A stretch of 64,000 nucleotides of DNA, taken from the NCBI GenBank assembly GCA_016508695.1, contig VNKQ01000005.1, forward strand, positions 1,550,001 to 1,614,000, in the 5' to 3' direction. The stretch comes from Hyphodiscus hymeniophilus. Taxonomy: Eukaryota > Ascomycota > Leotiomycetes > Helotiales > Hyphodiscaceae. How positions within the stretch are numbered: position 1 is the first letter of the stretch; the number at the start of each line of letters is the position of its first letter. The translations under genes were made by a program, and so were the position numbers. The notes beneath the pieces were generated by a model. That model ran no database searches. It was given only the letters and a program-made list of their open reading frames with translations, and had not been told where the DNA came from. This document shows positions 10,690 through 20,251 of the stretch, one piece after another.

Positions 10690-11443
10690 TCAACTTGCAT
10701 TCTTAGGAAGCGATTGGAAGGGGCAGACGTACACCGAGGGTGTGAAATTTGAGCCGTTTGAGACCAGTTTTGAAACAGAATATTTCGTATTTGGTTTTAT
10801 ACACGTGGAGGTCTGCGGAGAGTCTGTGTGACTCTTATGCCGAGGGGGGCGTCTGGGGCCGAGAAGATGGAATTAGGGGCGCGGAATTGGTTCTTACGGA
10901 GTGGGTTCTCAATCTCTACCAAACTATGAGAATGAGGGTGCTTAGACCTCGCACAATCATTCTACACTTGTATGCATATTTGTTTCCACGGTTGTAATGT
11001 GACGGTTGGCTTCGCTGTCTGTCTCTTGATTCGCCATGTTTGTGTAGCGAGCCCCCTATTTTACTTCCCCGAAGGAGTAGTTTTCAATGCACGACTCGAT
11101 ACGAGTCCAACTGTAACCAGATTTTGGGAAGGAACTGTGTCTTCTGATCTTTTGAAATTGGTTTACTGTATCAATCTCCTCCACTGTGACGACGAATGAT
11201 ACATAAAGAAAATCTGGATGGACAGCAATTGGGACTTGTGACCACGTATTCTGACGCCTAAGAAATCTTGGACGATTCAGACTACCCAGGATACTCATAG
11301 ATTTGATTTGGGTTGTGTACGTCGCAGTTTCATTCTCTCTCGGAATTTCGAAGTTGTCGTTTCATAGTGGAAATTACAAATCCTTCACGCCCTTTCCAAC
11401 TGTGCTCGTTCGTTTCATATTTGTATTCAGTATCTTATTTGTT
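10690..11443. other. intergenic, no gene seen
   Basis: About 750 bp between the tRNA-like gene and the stop of the Nudix gene. Short open frames here have no recognisable protein pattern. Confidence 0.4.
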
Positions 11444-12666
11444 TTACATCTTGGCACCTGTAGACTTGAGTGCGGCGACCTTTGCGGTTCTGATATCCGA
11501 ATCCGTCAAATCAGGCCTTGCAGGGTCTTTCTCTTCCAGCTTCCCCATCTTCTGTAAATTCTCTATCATACCCTCGTCCCCAATATGTGTATTATGCTAC
11601 TTGTTGTCAGCATACATCAAGCCCAAGTCATCGCAAAACTCACCTCAAACTCGGGGTCCTCCCCGTAAGCTATTCTGGCACCATCAACCAACATTCTAGC
11701 TGTCATACCCCACACTTTATATCTCATCAAGCCTTCCTCCTCTTCCTCATCCAATTGCTCCGCTATCGCAGCCTGGCCACCTTCCCGAACCTTCGGCTTC
11801 GATACAATCTGATTATTGATTGGGACGAAGAAATTGTGCATCCGCCACTTCCCCTCATGCCAATCAATCCAGTTACCTGTATACCAGTCCTCTCTCTTCC
11901 CCGGCACCGTCTCGTCTGCTTTCACCTCATCCTTCTCCTTCAAAAAGTTATAAAAAGGCGCAGAGAATACGGCAGCGACTTCCTTGGCATCTAGTCTAGG
12001 GATCATCGTCTCTTCTACCGAAGCAGCACGAAGACCACTTGAACCATCAGAATGAAGGAATGCGACGCAGGGACGAACAGCAAGGGCTGTTTTTGCGAGC
12101 GAGAAGGGCAATTGGCAGAGATGTTCTATTCGGAAGGGTTTCGGGATCTTGGAGTCGTCTAGTGGGAGGCCGATCTCTTCCCAGGCTTCACGGCGTGCTA
12201 TTTCGAAAGGCGTCTCGTCGAGGGTGTCTGCCTTGCCGCCAGGGAATGCTGCTTGTCCTTTGCACGTATTAGGTTGAGTCTTGGCAGGAGATAGGAGGGC
12301 ATACCCGAATAATTCCTCAACGTGCTGGCGCGCATGGTGAGAACAACTCGCAGATCTCCATGCCTGTCTGCGAAAAGCAGGACCAGGACGGCAGCGCGTC
12401 TGCTGAGAGGAAGTCTATCCCATGCTTTGAAAGGTGGAGGCTTGTAAGCCCTCAACCGGGCAATTGCTGCCTTTTTGCCGTCAGCGATGTCGAGGCGCAA
12501 GAACATAAGAAAGACTGACCAAAGCGGCAGGTGCTAGAGGAGCCATACTGCTTGCATCGAAGTATTGTGCTTCTTTGATACTCTCGATAATCTCCTTCAC
12601 CTCATTTTCATCAATGGTGATGTCGGATTCTGGAGCGCCTTCAGTCTCCCTGAGAGATCCGTTCAT
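11444..12666 (-). CDS. PCD1: Nudix hydrolase, peroxisomal CoA diphosphatase-like (Pcd1 type)
   Basis: Four exons (12520-12666, 12305-12470, 11644-12257, 11444-11596) give 359 residues. The Nudix box is complete: G-x5-E-x7-REAWEEIGL in FPGGKADTLDETPFEIARRE and the residues that follow. It is preceded by SRRAAVLVLLFADR, as in the Pcd1/NUDT7 class, which cleaves CoA and oxidised CoA to phosphopantetheine and 3',5'-ADP. The last exon, after a 47-bp intron, gives a protein ending in GAKM. AKM fits the peroxisomal PTS1 pattern [SAC]-[KRH]-[LM], matching the peroxisomal site of Pcd1. Compared with yeast it has an acidic insertion (LDEEEEEG) before the C-terminus. Its start lies about 100 bp from a transposon end. 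Confidence 0.88.
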
Positions 12667-12769
12667 GCTGATACCAAATACAACTACCGAAGCTGCCCCT
12701 CCCCTTCAAGATGTTCTCTCTGGCGGTTGGCGTCGTCGGTCATCTGCGGCATCGGGACGTGGTGGGGTA

Positions 12770-12818
12770 CAGCCATGCAACTAACTAGCGATTAATCGTG
12801 AATTAAGCGATTTTGCCA
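12770..12818 (+). repeat. left terminal inverted repeat (perfect core)
   Basis: The outer core pairs with 13523-13571 with a single-base gap (GTGAATTAAG against GTGAAATTAAG). Confidence 0.9.
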
Positions 12819-13522
12819 AATTCGCATATTCCAGTGATCCAGCCATTTGGATTAATTGCGCCCACGCAAATAACACTATAACAATACCTCTATATAGCTT
12901 CCCCGTTAGTACAATTGATTATTGCAATGGCTTCAAGGCGCGTCTCAAGGCGTTTAGACGGTGCCCCTCCCCCCGACCCGTAGTCGCCGAAAAGGGCACC
13001 CAAGCCCAGTGCAAAGGCTACTATAGTAATGCACGATGTAATAACCCCTATACCACCTCCCAAAAAGCGTGGCAGACGTAGTACTATACGTTTGAAGCCT
13101 AGACTAGTTCGTCTTGATAATACCAAGGGTATTCCTCGAGTACTATATGCACCGCAACCTCTATCTCACTTGTGATAACTCTTGTAGGGCCTCTAGACAG
13201 TAGCAGTACTGGTTTCTTTTCCTTAATACGCTTCTAGCGTGCGCGTACTATATTATATGTCGTCCTATACATCTTTGCTAGGCTAGTCAAGAATTTGTGA
13301 TCCACGGTAATATTGGGCTCTCGGAGTTTATTCTCAATCCCACGAATCGTTATAGCGGTAAGACGGGGAGCTATAGGAATCCTATTGCAGACTATCAATT
13401 TAAAGAGGCAAGTAATACCTTCAATTTGAGCCACTTACGAAGGTATATAGACAAGTTATTGTTGTGTTATTTGCGTAAGCGCAATTATTCGCGATGCGGG
13501 GGTTCTGGCCGATTTTCGAAAT

Positions 13523-13571
13523 GGCAAAATCGCTTAATTTCACGATTAATCGCTAGTTAGTTGCATGGCTG
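13523..13571 (-). repeat. right terminal inverted repeat (perfect core)
   Basis: Reverse complement of the left end. It ends in GGCTG immediately before the flanking TA. Confidence 0.9.
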
Positions 13572-13573
13572 TA

Positions 13574-14091
13574 GAACAGCACAGACCACGTCTTCTTGAA
13601 ACTGCATTTGGATCTCGCACTCGATCTGGTGGATGCTCTCTTCTTCTTCTTCTTCTTCTTTCAATATCGACCCCGCTAGCTGTCCCTCCATGATTTGCCC
13701 AATCAACCACCGTCTTCGCCTTGAGCTTCTGTCCACGAACAGCACATCTACGCCTCAAATGGTGTCATTGTAGCTATGTTCAAACGGGACGTCTGGATGC
13801 GATGCGATCGGTACAATCAATGGCGCAATCCCCAATGGGGGCGTCGATGAGAGCGTAGTGGAGGACATGATCGACACCGGGAGGAGTAGGTACCGTAGTG
13901 GCTGCAAGCAGGGGAGGAGCTGTCCTACTTTGGATGGAAACTTGCTATGTTATATTATTCTTGACTGCCCTTCGGACGGAGGATGAACGACAAAGGTGCA
14001 CAGAACAGCAGAGCTCTACCAGTTACTGTACTCAAGGTCGACTCGATTGTTAAACTTGCAAGCACAGCACAGCACAATACAATACAACACA
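13574..14091. other. intergenic with a TTC microsatellite
   Basis: No gene is seen. A TTC run lies at about 13637-13661. The CA-rich stretch just before 14092 is probably the carbonic anhydrase leader. Confidence 0.45.
13637..13661 (+). repeat. (TTC)n microsatellite
   Basis: About eight TTC units next to the right flank of the transposon. Confidence 0.9.
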
Positions 14092-14664
14092 ATGGCGACT
14101 CCCATCCAAGAGAATTTGGTGGCCAAGAACAAAGCGTACGCTTCAAGCTTCACTGGAGGCGGTCTGGCCTTACCTCCTGCAAAGAAATACGCTGTCGGTC
14201 CGTTTCCCTCTCCTATTCTTTAGGTACACCCCTCCTAATGCTCAACAGTAACCTGCATGGATGCCCGAATTCATGCTGCAGAAGCCTACGGAATCTACCT
14301 CGGCGACGCCCACATTATCCGCAATGCAGGTGCTTCCGCTCGCGACGCATTACGCTCTCTCGTAATATCCGAACAACTTCTCGGCACGGAAGAGATCCTC
14401 TTGATCAAACATACAGGTTGCGGGATGCTGACATTCAAGAATGAAGATGCGGAGGCCCTGGTCAAGAAGAACTTGGGCGAGGATGCTGTGAAAGCGCTGG
14501 TTGCTTTCAAGGGAGATTTCTTGACATTTCCGGAGTTGGATGAGGCCGTCAAGGATGACGTGGAGTTTTTGAAGCAGAGCAAGTTGATCCCGGAGAAGAT
14601 TAAGAGCAAGATCAGTGGCTGGGTTTATGAGGTTGAGACTGGGAAGGTGAGGAGTGTGGTCTAA
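14092..14664 (+). CDS. beta-class carbonic anhydrase (small form)
   Basis: Exons 14092-14197 and 14249-14664 give 173 residues. The zinc site of beta-carbonic anhydrases is complete: Cys and the Asp-Arg pair in VTCMDAR (codon V split by the intron), then His and Cys in IKHTGCGML. Other conserved pieces are HIIRNAGASARDALRSL and the C-terminal GWVYEVETG. The length and the absence of a targeting peptide match the short cytosolic fungal type. The reaction is reversible hydration of CO2 to bicarbonate. The intron is 51 bp with a GTCCGT donor and a CTAATG branch region. Start at MATPIQEN, in a CACAATG context, because no in-frame upstream Met fits better. Confidence 0.93.
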
Positions 14665-14907
14665 TGAGTTCTACGGTTGCATCTTTCTGTAAGCATCCTA
14701 ATTGCTCAAACAATTTGTTGAGCGAGTGGGATCCATATGGAAGAGTCCAACTGTTTACGGTGTTGTGGACGTGACCCATAACCTCGTTCAGCTTAAGGGG
14801 AATGGAGTGAGTCTGGGCGGGAAGAGAGATACCCCTGGGAAAGGACGAATGATAAACCAATATGTGTTGAGCTAATTAAGACGCTTTTACATTTGAACCG
14901 CTTCAAT

Positions 14908-16262
14908 CTAGAAGCTTCCCACCCAAGCGTTGTAATTTGTACACCCATTCGACAGTGTTGTACTAGCAGTGATCGCTGTCCCAGTATTACTTTTCACAGT
15001 TGCTCCATTCCTCACGACACTGAATACCGGCGCACCAGTTTGGCCATTGAACGGCTGACTCCAGTGGTTTATCCCCGCCACCCCAGCATAAGATTTTGCA
15101 GGGTTACTTCCAACCTTGACAGTGACCGTTGCAGCAGACATCAGAAGGGCACTGAAGAAAATCGCATCTTCGACCACAGCGTTCGGGGAGAGCTCCGTTT
15201 GGCCTTGATCCGGGTTATTGCCAATGACTCCGCACGTTGAGCCGCCCGCTGTCGGGGCAGTGTGGTACCAGTATTGCATCTGGTCTCTGGAGATGTCGAA
15301 AGAAGACCCTTTGTACTGAGCAATGTAGTATGGGAGGAAATCCCGCCACGAGTCGTGAGGGTTGTTGTCCACATAGATAGCTGAGCCGGCCGCGACCTCA
15401 GAGTTTGTTGTGAGGGGACCGATGTAGTGGGACTCGCCAAAGTCATTCCATGTTACGATTCTGTGTGAATTAGTGACCGTGTTCAGGGGAGAGAGGGGGG
15501 GATCACATACTCAACGAATTGTGGGTTAACTGCCAGTGTTTGAGCCCACCTGCTAGCCCATAGGTCATCTCCTCTCCAAACCCAATCCGTTCCTCCGCTG
15601 GCGCTATGGAAGAACCACGGCGAGACACCCATCATATAGGTCTTGCCAGGCGTGGCCGCTTTCCAGGCGAGATCAGTGTCATCAGTCTTATTCGTAGCTC
15701 CGTTAGGCCACATGTCCCAGCTGAAGAACCCCTCAATATTGTTCAAATCACCACCGATTCCTCCCGGTCCAAGGCTGGTCCAATCTGGGACGAAGTAGAC
15801 ATTTCCTACAGCGGAGCGGATGGGACCTCCTTGCGCCCAGTCGCCAATGTTTCCCGTGCCCTCAAATGTGGATGCAAATGGGGCGCCGGCGTAGTTGAAA
15901 TATGCCGATGAAGACTTGTACTGGTTGAGGTATGAAGCAACAGAGTTACTACCGGTTGCTGGCCATGGAGTACCGCCCCCGAGATAGTCAAAGGAGAAAA
16001 AGAGCTTGAAACCAGAGCCTAGGGCCTCGGCGGCGGCAAATGCATTGGCAACCTGTATAGGGATGTTCGAGTCTGGGTACCCGCCATTGAGGGCAAAAGC
16101 ATCGATGCCAGCGTTCTTTGCGAGCGTAATATCATTCTCCCACGTTGCTTGGGTGTGAGCGGCTGTGTTGCCAACTACGACGTGTGCGAAGACATATTTC
16201 TGCGCTGATGCATACTGGGCAAGCAGTACAAGTGCTGCAACGAAAGGACGAAGAAATGCCAT
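14908..16262 (-). CDS. secreted GH71 alpha-1,3-glucanase (mutanase)
   Basis: Exons 15511-16262 and 14908-15460 give 434 residues. A signal peptide (MAFLRPFVAALVLLAQYASA) precedes QKYVFAHVVVGNT, the usual GH71 opening. Family blocks include DAFALNGGYPDS, FKLFFSFDYLGGG, VYFVPDWTSLG, EGFFSWDMWP and, after the 50-bp intron, IVTWNDFGESHYIGP. Acidic residues in the D-W and W-N-D-F-G-E motifs are the catalytic region. The C-terminus (to NGCTNYNAWVGSF) is a glycan-binding-like tail. The enzyme cuts alpha-1,3-glucan of fungal cell walls. No linker or CBM is obvious. Confidence 0.95.
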
Positions 16263-16800
16263 ACTGAGAAGGAGAGCGAGGCTGAAGAAACAAAAACTTG
16301 GTTTGGAGGGACGAGACGCTCACTTTGTAGCATTTTGCACAAGTCTATTTCGGACAATAGACTGGCCCCAAAATAACAAGCATATACTCCCAATATTCCC
16401 GTGTGATATAAATGACACGCTCTGCTGGGAAGATTCATTCTCAATCCTTGTTAGCTGTTTCGGATTGGTGCGAATTTCGAGATTTGAGGGGCGGATGGAA
16501 TAATTGGGGGTTCAGAAGATGGAGGAGTTGCATCCTAGATCGCGCTTGGGGCCAAGAGTAAACATCGGCGGATTGTTCGCTACGATTTTTGGAGTCATGT
16601 GAGTGAGCAGGTACGAGGTGCACAAGACGTGAATGAGACGAGAAATGAATGTTTTCCGGCCATTTGAAGTTCAGAACGTCGCTGTGCTTTCTACAGAACC
16701 AGGGTTTTTAGTTTCACGTCGGACCGATTAAGTGGTTGTTTCATGATCACTGCGCCTCCCGGACCGGGTCGTGCTACTAGGAGCCTTAGCGAGCCCCTTT
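16263..16800. other. intergenic / GH71 promoter
   Basis: About 540 bp with no credible gene. Confidence 0.35.
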
Positions 16801-17699
16801 TCAGACTCCTAAGATGCGGGGTACCACCCATACTCCTTGTGTCTCTGACGGATGATTAGGATATCGATATTCGTATATGTACGTCAACATCCGGCTTTGG
16901 CTAAGCCTGTCGGCAGTCAGACTTTGTTGCCGTATCTTCCTTCCCACATGGTCTAGTATTTTGGTAGGAGTCAGTGACCCAACTATGCAGTTCTTGGTCT
17001 GCAAGTAACCCAATTCTTTCTCATCCCAAAGACAGTCATCTACATTATCACGAATCTTGCCATTGTGCATAGCTTCGCACGCCCAAAGACAACCTTCGAA
17101 TAACCTTCTTGCCGATAAGAGATCCTTCCATATGCGGGAACACGCTGCAGAAATCCCTACCATCCCCGCCCAGAAGCAACACGGAGTTAGGTAATTTGTC
17201 GATCGCTCTACAACGTCATGACTAGATGCCTCCCCCACATGATCTGTAATCCAACATAGACATCCTCTCCATTGAACGTCATTGGACGGCTAAATATGTT
17301 GCGCATGATATCGACGATGGTATGCTCGTAAGTCATCGATATTGTTGCATTGCCCCTACTAGGAGGATACGTTGCTTTGAGCTTTTGGAGAAGCCAAGAG
17401 CCCAATGACCTTACGTCCGTAGGCAGATATTCGTGGTGATAATATGCCACTCCGTCGATGGTAAACCCGAAATAGTCCGTGAAGCACTGAAGATCTTATC
17501 ACTACGCTCACCATGACACCACTACACATGCCTGGCAAATGGCAATTTTGGGTCCAGGCTTGCTCGCTTTAAAGATCGCTGCATTGTCGTCTGCCGCATC
17601 GACTTCTACCACATCTATTTCCGCGACTGTGTGTGTGCAAGTCCCAGCTGCATGCTTTCTAGCTCTTTGAGTATGACGATCGCAACCACGTTCGGCCAA
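16801..17699 (-). pseudogene. unrecognised gene or decayed gene, two to three exon-like pieces
   Basis: Consecutive minus-strand frames look like protein but do not join cleanly. The first piece (17508-17699) contains FKASKPGPKIAICQACVV. The second (17208-about 17485) contains GVAYYHHEYLPTD, ATISMTYEHTIVDIM and DVYVGLQIMWGRHLVMT. The third (16801-17238) contains WKDLLSARRLFEGCLWACE. The only splice that links the first two would be a 39-bp intron, which is unusually short. I do not recognise the family. It could be a real gene with a misjudged intron or a damaged copy. Confidence 0.35.
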
Positions 17700-18535
17700 C
17701 AGTCTTTATTCCTTACAAAGATCCTACTTCCGCTTTAGGCCGCTTGAACACTGGCGCAAAGGCTTGGATTGCGGACTTGAAGAAATATACATCATGTCAC
17801 TCGAAGGGCTAATTGGACTGTGCCGTAGTGGGCTCCCCGGCACTGGCCTATGAGGACATTTCGCGCGTTCAAGACTCAAATTGCCAAGTGAGGCAAGTTT
17901 TTTTTTTCTTTCAAAGCGTCCCCAACCACCAACAGGAGCCCTGTATGCCGATGCGAGAGAGACATTCTTGCAGGCGAGTTTAAGAGCTTTGATGCAGTAT
18001 TCGCCCGAAATAGGGCACTAAATGGCTGGGTTTTTGTTCTGTCGATCTGATCGTGATCACACTTGTGATGATAATTCAGAAGTCATGCTCATTTCTTGTT
18101 TTGCCAATCGCTAGATTCTGAAACCCATCGATGGAAATATGGCACTTCATGGTGTAACAAAAATGAGTTGGGACACTTGACGAGTTCGCGCAAGAAGATA
18201 GAATTAGGAAAAGACACTCCGGTAAAAGTCCTTTTTTTTAAGAATTGTATTTTTTGCCTGCGGGTAACACTCTACCTGCCAGACAGTAGTCCTCCTCACC
18301 TGGCCATGGAAGCGCTTTTCTCCCAATTTTGGGTGCGTGTCTTCATGCCTAGAGCAAGAGGTCTCGGTTGATGCGATCCTTGCACCCAGGCTATTGGTAA
18401 CGTCTGTGCGATATCTTCATGACAGATTTGTCTTTTGGTCGTCGACACAACCGCTTCTTTGCACCATGCGAGGAGGCTTCGGTTCTTGCATCTCGAAAGC
18501 AGGATCAATTTAATAACTGAGCGCAACTCAGACCT
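17700..18535. other. intergenic, no gene seen
   Basis: About 830 bp with homopolymer T runs near 17900 and 18230. No supported coding or RNA gene. Confidence 0.4.
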
Positions 18536-19270
18536 TTATACGACCTTCTCAAATGTCTTCTGTATAGGCTTGGCGGCCTGTAGATTTGTCAGTTTCATAA
18601 ACAAGATCCCGAGGTCTTGTTTAACTCACATCGATGAACTTCTCTAGATCCTTGTCCAAATTGGCCAAGTCATCCTTCCTCTTCTTGTTATCTGCAATCA
18701 GACCTTGTTTCTTCTTCAACAAGCCCTGCCTCTGCTCCTCTAATGCCAATCGTTCCGCGTGCTCATGGTCAATCCGGGCAATGGTCAATGCATTCTCGTC
18801 TGCATCCGCGTGTTCTGGATGCTCTACAAGGAACTGTTCGACTGGAATGAGAGGAAGCTGCGAGTACTTATGACTAGATAGCCATTAGTTTCAAATAAAG
18901 ACCTAAGGACTAAGAGAGCGTACTCGTATGACTCGCAAGCAGCAATCTCGCCCTGCAGATGACGCTGTTCATAGTAGAGATTTTGTAACTGCAAATGCAG
19001 CTTGTCTACTTCTTGGCGTGCCTCAGCTGTGAGGGCCTTGGTTTCTCTCGCTCCAACATGTGCATCGCGATGAAGACCTCGGAGTTGTGCCAGGTATGTG
19101 ACAAGTGTTTTCTGTTGTTTAGATATCTGGAGCTGGAAGTCGTGGCTGGGAGACGTTGGGGGAGCATCGGAGGCAAGATCGAGAAGGGCGATGGCTTGCT
19201 CACGGGTTTGGCGAGAAGTATCGAGTGTCACTTTGAGAGAGGGATCAGTGACTATGTCATCAACAGCCAT
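18536..19270 (-). CDS. THOC5: THO complex subunit 5 (THOC5-like)
   Basis: Three exons (18924-19270, 18630-18873, 18536-18577) give 210 residues that are largely helical and coiled-coil. The family signature is NLYYEQRHLQGEIAACESY joined by splicing to HKYSQLPLIPVEQF, the most conserved block of THOC5/FMIP proteins. A heptad-rich tail follows (ERLALEEQRQGLLKKKQGL). THO couples transcription elongation to mRNA export in the nucleus. Introns are 50 and 52 bp. The second contains a near-perfect palindrome at 18598-18623. The gene is divergent from ADE8 with 208 bp between start codons. It is short compared with animal THOC5, as usual in fungi. Confidence 0.85.
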
Positions 19271-19478
19271 TGTTTCGAATGGTGGAGCTCGGTTTGCGAT
19301 GGGTAGGTGGAGAGGTTGGACATGCTTTCAGAGGCGCGAACGGGGAACAACGTTTATCCTTCCCGACCCCACCTTCTCTTGGACAAACTTTCTTTTCACA
19401 TTTACTTCTACCTCCGGCTCGATGGTCGGCAATAACATTTTCTCTATACCTCAATTGATTTCGAATACAATTCTCACC
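19271..19478. promoter_or_regulatory. shared divergent promoter THOC5 / ADE8
   Basis: Only 208 bp separate the two start codons. It holds CT-rich tracts typical of fungal leaders. Confidence 0.5.
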
Positions 19479-20207
19479 ATGCCTCGTGATCCACCCACCA
19501 CGAAAGTCACTGTCTTGATTTCAGGAAATGGCTCCAACCTTCAAGCTCTCATCGATGCTTCTACTACCACGATGCCCTACCTCAAAATCGTACGAGTGAT
19601 TTCCAACAGAGCCAATGCCTATGGTCTCACAAGAGCCAAAAACGCCGGCATACCTACTTCATATCACAACCTGATAGCAGGCAAATTCTACTCCTCCGGC
19701 GAAAAGGACATCGCCATCATCAAGCAGGCCCGCGAAAGATACGATGCCGCCCTCGCCCAATTGGTCTTGGCGGACGAGCCTGACCTTGTTGTCTGCGGAG
19801 GATGGATGCATATTCTTGCTCCTACGTTCCTAAATCCTTTGATTGAGAAGCGAGTTCCCGTCATCAATCTTCATCCTGCGCTGCCCAAGAAGTACGATGG
19901 AGCGGGAGCAATCAAGAGAGCCTACGATGATTATCACAAGGGAAAGCTGGAAAATGACAGAACGGGGATAATGGTCCATTATGTGATCAACGAGGTTGAT
20001 CGAGGGGAACCTATTGTAGTCAGAGAGATTCCATGTAAAACTCCCGAGACGTTAGATGAGTTAACGAACCGAATACATGAGCAAGAGCATGTCATTATTG
20101 TCGAAGGCACAGCACTAGCAATCATAAAGCTTTGGGAGAAAAGAGGGCACAAGACTGATCTGGCTTGGTTCGTATTCCGCACCTTTACATATAGCTCGCT
20201 AATCTAA
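19479..20207 (+). CDS. ADE8: phosphoribosylglycinamide formyltransferase (GART)
   Basis: A 242-residue single-exon enzyme. It shows the N-terminal nucleotide-binding loop VLISGNGSNLQAL, then VRVISNRANAYGLTRAKNAG, the catalytic region PDLVVCGGWMHIL and INLHPALPKKYDGAGAIKRA, and GIMVHYVINEVDRGEPIVV with the conserved aspartate. It transfers the formyl group of 10-formyl-tetrahydrofolate to GAR, step 3 of purine synthesis, in the cytosol. Start chosen at MPRDPPTTK because its context is CACCATG and the family begins there. The frame is open upstream, and an in-frame Met about 19 codons earlier (MVGNNIFS) is possible. The last residues, after WEKRGHKTD, are longer than usual and could hide a small intron. 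Confidence 0.95.
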   Translation: MPRDPPTTKVTVLISGNGSNLQALIDASTTTMPYLKIVRVISNRANAYGLTRAKNAGIPTSYHNLIAGKFYSSGEKDIAIIKQARERYDAALAQLVLADEPDLVVCGGWMHILAPTFLNPLIEKRVPVINLHPALPKKYDGAGAIKRAYDDYHKGKLENDRTGIMVHYVINEVDRGEPIVVREIPCKTPETLDELTNRIHEQEHVIIVEGTALAIIKLWEKRGHKTDLAWFVFRTFTYSSLI

Positions 20208-20251
20208 AAAAAGAGTACGCTTACAACGAAAAACGCTTTTGAAACCACAAA

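Larger units (their letters stand above)
12770..13571. mobile_element. 802-bp TA-flanked inverted-repeat DNA transposon (Tc1/mariner-pogo-like, non-autonomous)
   Basis: The ends are inverted copies beginning CAGCCATGCAACTAACTAGC. About 48 bp match with a single one-base gap. After a diverged stretch a second block matches again (AATTGCGC--ACGCAAATAACAC and an AACAATA core), so each terminal repeat spans about 120 bp. TA dinucleotides flank both ends (12768-12769 and 13572-13573), the target duplication of Tc1/mariner/pogo elements. The interior has no intact transposase. Short frames (for example PPPKKRGRRS at about 13047-13076 on the plus strand) may be remnants. The subterminal block TTGCG--CGCAA is itself palindromic. 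Confidence 0.85.

Noticed and set aside
11303..11994. Plus-strand frames opposite the Nudix gene
   Set aside because: They overlap the spliced Nudix exons in antisense and have no domain.
12890..13126. A protein gene inside the transposon
   Set aside because: Short frames on both strands with stops; no transposase DDE pattern, so only possible remnants.
16441..16623. Small minus-strand ORF near the GH71 promoter
   Set aside because: 60 residues with no pattern, likely chance.
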